Shown in pieces: positions 59,750 to 64,000 of a stretch of 64,000 nt of DNA. Positions within the stretch are counted from its first letter, which is position 1. Each line of letters begins with the position of its first letter. The notes under the pieces were generated by a model. That model saw nothing but the letters and a program-made list of their open reading frames with translations. It was not told where the DNA came from and did no database searches. Origin of the DNA: Trema orientale (Eukaryota; Streptophyta; Magnoliopsida; Rosales; Cannabaceae); contig JXTC01000091.1 in NCBI GenBank assembly GCA_002914845.1, positions 274,049-338,048 on the forward strand. Direction: 5' to 3'. A program made the position numbers and the translations under genes.

Positions 59750-60668
59750 TGTTGGAGATGTTACTAAAAATTATTGCAAAAAATAATAAATCTAGAAATA
59801 AAAATAAAATAATATTATATCAATAATATGAATATTGTAGTAATATTAAACAAAGAAAAAATCACATAAATCATAATTAATTAACTACAACTAGGATAAT
59901 AACAATAATCGTAATTATAAAAAAATAATAAAAGAGTTTAAGAAAACCAAACCGAGTCTTGTGTTTCACACAATGTCCTTAAAACAGTTACACCTACTCA
60001 CCAGAGTGTTTAGAAGAATGCTAATAACGTCTGTTTCCTAGGATAAAACGGCTCACGAGTAACAAAATTATACCAAATTGCTACTCCTAATGAACTGATA
60101 TGCGCCCAAACACTATCACCAGAAAAATAAGAGACTCCACGAGAGAGTTTGAACAAGAAACTCAAAACCTCACTCACTACACTAACTGGCACAGAGAGAA
60201 TATAAGAGAGAAAGAATAAGCTGATCGCTAAGGAGGCCCAACACAGAGTGGGCTTTTCAGTCCGACATTCGTGCCCGCAGGATGCGTGGGCATACATAAG
60301 CGCATACTATTCGGTCTATGATTTGCACTCCTACTGCATACTACACAAGAGAGAGCCTCTCAGCTTATCAAGTTACTAACTAAAAATTAGGCAACTCTAT
60401 ATAAACTCCTTTTGGTTTGTATTTTTTTTTTTTTCATGTGGGACTTTAGTAAATTCCCACTCTTTTTCCTTCTCACTTAGCTCACTTTGGGTGACAATTT
60501 CTCATTCATCCTATTACCATTTTTAAGTAAGTAAATACTTGAATTTCATGTACTCACGGAGGAGAATACATATCAACAATAACCTCTCACTAATCTGTAG
60601 TGGGTCTCACTCATAAGTTTGTCTCAAAATGGCTAATCAAAATTGTGTAACATATCCATTTTCTAACA
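59750..60668 (-). repeat. 3' LTR of the copia element
   Basis: On the minus strand it begins TGTTAGAAAATGGATATG at 60668 and ends CTCCAACA at 59750 (919 bp). The purine-rich ATGTGGAAAA directly precedes the start, as expected for a polypurine tract. Compared with the right-hand copy it lacks about 274 bp, including the TATA box. Confidence 0.85.
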
Positions 60669-61385
60669 TTTTCCACATGAATGAAATTGATGACCTAAGA
60701 CACGACCGACATGGTGATAGAATTCGACGGTCGAAACCTGCATAGCATAGGTAGGTTTTACCCTTTAAACCACCCCTTGCGAAAATACGTTTACTTTACT
60801 AACTAAACAGTAGACGCGATATCCTTGAACTGTTCTATCATTTATGTAAATGATAACATATCTCACACTTGAATCTTCTTAACACTTTTTCAGTTCTTAC
60901 TATTATATTCATACGCCTGGTTCTGTAAGAGTTTAAGAAGAATTGTACTCTAATAATTTCCTTAGAAGCGGCCTTACTTTTCTCCCATATGTGATATCTT
61001 AATTAAAAGTAACCCGCATTACTCCACTCAAAACTCTAGTTTTCAACGCATAAGAATCATTAAAAGTATAACTTAACTTTTCTTTTTACGGGCATCACTA
61101 TTTCATCGAATGGACATGGAGAGATCCCCACAGTGATCCAACACAGTCTTTATAATTTAGTTGTCCCTTTTAAACTTAGATCTTGAGATCTCTAATCAGC
61201 TAGGTTGGGTATCCACTGTATCAACCTATTTTTCATGAGCTTTAATCTCATTCCCCTCGATGACTTTTCAGCTAACTCTTTATTTAACCCTTTGATTAGC
61301 AGATCCGCAGCATTATCTTTTAACTTTACATAGTCTAAAAAAATAACCCCAATTGAGAGTAGTTATCTTATGATATTATGTTTAT

Positions 61386-61422
<37 letters not shown>

Positions 61423-62950
61423 ATGTGCTCTTCTAATTACAGATTGACTATCATAATGTATGCAAATTATAGGCATATACTTTGGCTATCTTAGAATATC
61501 CTCTAAGAAGTGACGGAGCCATTCTGCTTCTTCCTCACATTTATCCAGTGCAATAAATTCAGATTCCATAGTGGATTTAAAAATAACAGTGTGTTTCAAG
61601 GATTTCTATGATACTGCTGCACCTTCTAGTGTAAACACATAACTACTAGTAGATTTTTAATCTTTAATATCAGATATCCAATTCCCATCACTGTAACCTT
61701 CAAGTATAGAGGGATATTTTATATAGTAAAGCCTATAACTATGGGTAAACTATAAGTATTTCAATACTCTTATAATCCCTTATCAATGCTTAGCTCCAGG
61801 ATTATTTGTGTATCTATTTAGTTTACTAACTACATATGCGATATCTGGTCTTGACTGCCTATCACTCTAGAGTATTTCACTTGAGAAACACTCTCTTCTT
61901 TATTCTTAGATAAACGTAAAGTTAAATCTACTAGTATTCTGGTAATTCCAGAATTATCTTTATCGAATTTTCTAAGAATATTATCTACATAATATGACTG
62001 AATTAAAACAAGCCCATCTAAAATTCTTGAGGTTTTCATTCCCAAAATAACATCGGCTATACCTATGTCTTTCATGTAAAATTTTGAATTCAACATATTT
62101 TTGGAAGACTTAATCATTTTATCATCACTACCAACAATGAGCATGTTATCAACGTAAAGACACAAAATGACATAACTATTTTCAGTGTCTTTGACGTATT
62201 CACATTTGTCACATTTGTTGATTTTAAATCTATTAGCTTTCATAGTGCTATCAAACTTTTCATGCCATTGTTTCGGGGGCTTATTTTAAGCCATATATGG
62301 ATTTCACCAACTTACAGACTTTCTTTTTCTGTTCTAATACAGAAAAACCTTCAAGTTATTTTATATAGATCTCTTTTTTCAGATCTCCATTTAGAAAGGA
62401 TATTTTTCATCTATTTGATGTATTTCGAGATTTCGCAGAGCAGCAATCACAAGTACTATTCCAATGGAATTTATTCTCATCACAGAAGAATAGGTGTCAA
62501 AATAGTCCAGACCTTCTTTCTGTCTATAGCCTTTAATTACAAGTCTCGCCTTGTACTTATCAATCGATATCAGCTTTTATTTTCTTTTGAAAATCTATTT
62601 TGAACCTAGTGATTTACATCCAGGAGGAAGGTCCACTAGTTCTCAGGTATGATTTAATAAGATAGAATCAATTTCGCTCTTAATAGCTTCTTTCCACAAA
62701 GGTGCTTCAGTAGAGCTTATAGTCTCAGTATATGTTCGAGGCTCATTTTCTAACAAGTATGTCAGAAAATTTGGATTTTTCTATCCTTGCTTTCTTGCTC
62801 TATCGAGGTTCAATCTCGGTTTCTTTATTATGATCTTGGTCCTAACTATTCTTATTAATAGTTTTATGTATTCGTTTCGATGAATTTGCTTCTTATTTAG
62901 ATTTATAATGAAATACATTCCTTGATTCCATTATCGGTTTCTTATGTATG
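60669..62950 (-). mobile_element. Truncated Ty1/copia element, internal part
   Basis: Minus-strand remnants of reverse transcriptase and RNase H run up to the 3' LTR in the order expected for copia. gag, protease and integrase are missing. At about 62950 the sequence switches abruptly into an LTR copy of opposite orientation. Confidence 0.85.
61195..62900 (-). pseudogene. Copia reverse transcriptase and RNase H remnants
   Basis: Minus-strand order: NEPRTYTETISSTEAPLWKE and ELVDLPPGCKSLG (start of the RT domain, about 62600-62760); an open stretch 62243-61830 with NKCDKCEYVKD, YVILCLYVDNMLIVGSDD, FYMKDIGIADVILGMK and QVKYSRVIGS; then RNase H with TMESEFIALDKCEEEAEWLR (about 61510-61570) and LLIKGLNKELAEKSSRGM (about 61260-61310). 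The catalytic YVDD motif is YVDN here (Asn codon 62145-62147). Several stops and frameshifts. Not functional. Confidence 0.9.
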
Positions 62951-62954
62951 AGTA

Positions 62955-64000
62955 TATTGAAAAATGGATACGTTACACTATTTTGATTAGCCAATTTGAG
63001 ACAAATTTATGAGTGAGACCCACTATAGATTAGTGAGATGTCATTATTTATATGTATTCTCCTCCACGAGTACATAAAATTCAAGTATTTACTTACTCAA
63101 AATAGGAATAGGATGAATGAGAAATTGTCATCTAAAGTGAGCTAAGTCAGAAGGAAAAATAGTAGAAATTTACTAAAGTCCCACATGGAAAAGGAACACA
63201 AACTAATAAGAGTTTTTATAGGATTACCTAACTTTTAGTTCGTAACTTGATAAGCTGAGAGACTCTCTCTTGCGCGCGTACACAAGGGAGTGATTACAGG
63301 CTGAATAGCATGCGCTTATGTGCACTTACGCGTCCTGTGGGCATGAATATCGGACTGAAAAGCCTACTCTGTGTTGGGCCTCCTTTTGTGCGTTGATTTT
63401 TTTTCCTATCTTAAAGCCCAAAAAGAAGGTTCTAGAACTGCTGTAACTTTAGAAACATTTGGGACTTAAATATGATCTGCTCAAACATCGTGTAATAACC
63501 AATATTTAAAGGCCATTAGTTTCTAAAACAACCAGAAATGTTTTGGCATTATGGTCCAAAAACTACTAAAAATATTTTGCCATAATGGCTAGATTTCATG
63601 GCTGGTTTCCCTAGAGCACTATAAAAGGAGGCCATCTCCTTCACATTTCCACACACCAAAGCAATCAGCTTCTTCCTTCTCTCTTATATTCTCTCTGTAG
63701 TTGTTAAAAGTTAGTGTGGTGAATGAGGTTTTGAGTTTCTTATTTAAACTCTCTCGTGGAGTCTCTTATTTTTCTAGTGATAGTGTTTGGGCACATATCA
63801 GTTCGTTAAGAGTATCAATTTGGTGCATTCTTACTGCCCGTGAGTCATTTTATCCTGGAAAACAGACACCGTTAGCATTCTTTTAAGCACTCCGATAAGC
63901 AGACGTAACTGTTTTAAGGACATTGTGTGAAACACAAGACTCGGTTTGATTTTGTTAAACTCTTTTGTTATTTTTTTATAATTATGATTATTATTATTAT
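62955..64000 (+). repeat. Copia LTR copy in opposite orientation, runs off the window
   Basis: Begins TATTGAAAAATGGATACGTTA, matching the LTR start TGTTAGAAAATGG with the terminal TG changed. It continues through sequences shared with 60668-59940. It retains a U3 promoter segment with TATAAAAG at 63620-63627 that the left copy has lost, and is still matching near the window end. Confidence 0.85.
63620..63627 (+). promoter_or_regulatory. LTR TATA box
   Basis: TATAAAAG followed about 30 bp later by a CA-rich, pyrimidine-rich stretch where LTR transcription would start. Present only in the right LTR copy. Confidence 0.6.

Noticed and set aside
1..64000. CRISPR arrays, bacterial operons, rRNA or complete tRNA genes
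   Set aside because: None seen; the plant exon structure and transposon content make the first two irrelevant. Only a tRNA-derived SINE-like unit was found. A tRNAscan/Rfam search would be needed to exclude small RNA genes.

Overview
This is an AT-rich nuclear window from a flowering plant, probably a eudicot. The evidence is two intron-bearing plant genes, plant transposon families (MULE, CACTA, Ty1/copia, Ty3/gypsy, MITEs, a SINE-like unit), long A/T tracts and two N gaps. I cannot name the species. Only two intact protein genes are supported, both in the first 18.5 kb. The rest is intergenic DNA built mostly from nested and decayed mobile elements.

Layout. 1-7.2 kb: no gene except a broken Mutator-like (MULE) transposase (2.8-3.8 kb, minus), tandem repeats and copies of dispersed repeat families. 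7.9-11.5 kb: NPG1-like TPR/calmodulin-binding protein, plus strand, five coding exons, 696 aa. 13.7-18.1 kb: PAO2-like FAD polyamine oxidase, minus strand, ten coding exons, 490 aa, ending in the peroxisomal signal SRL. The two genes converge tail to tail. Their Arabidopsis counterparts are also near neighbours (from memory At2g43040 and At2g43020), so this looks like conserved microsynteny. Each gene has one GC-AG intron. 18.5-27 kb: no gene seen; MITEs, microsatellites and a 90-bp tandem repeat that runs into an N gap. 27.0-31.4 kb: degenerate CACTA element with palindromic subterminal repeats, TNP2-type transposase remnants and a C48 (Ulp1-like) protease remnant. 31.9-45.3 kb: a tandem duplication of non-coding DNA (unit about 2.2-2.4 kb). 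Unit 1 was invaded by a Ty3/gypsy element, which was itself invaded by a solo LTR with a perfect 5-bp target duplication. Unit 1 also carries a folate-biopterin-transporter pseudogene exon. Unit 2 carries a MITE and a SINE-like unit. 45.3-58.3 kb: MITEs, a second copy of the same solo LTR (1.8 kb), tandem duplications, inverted repeats, a 74-bp minisatellite and a Tourist-like MITE. 59.7-64 kb: decayed Ty1/copia element whose LTR copies lie in inverted orientation.

NPG1 and PAO2 are not known to act in one pathway: one supports plasma-membrane phosphoinositide signalling in pollen, the other oxidises polyamines in peroxisomes. I found no wholly new biological system. The most informative features are the layered insertion history at 31.9-45.3 kb, an N gap that is probably undersized, the paired GC-AG introns, and a roughly 400-bp dispersed repeat family with its own terminal inverted repeats.
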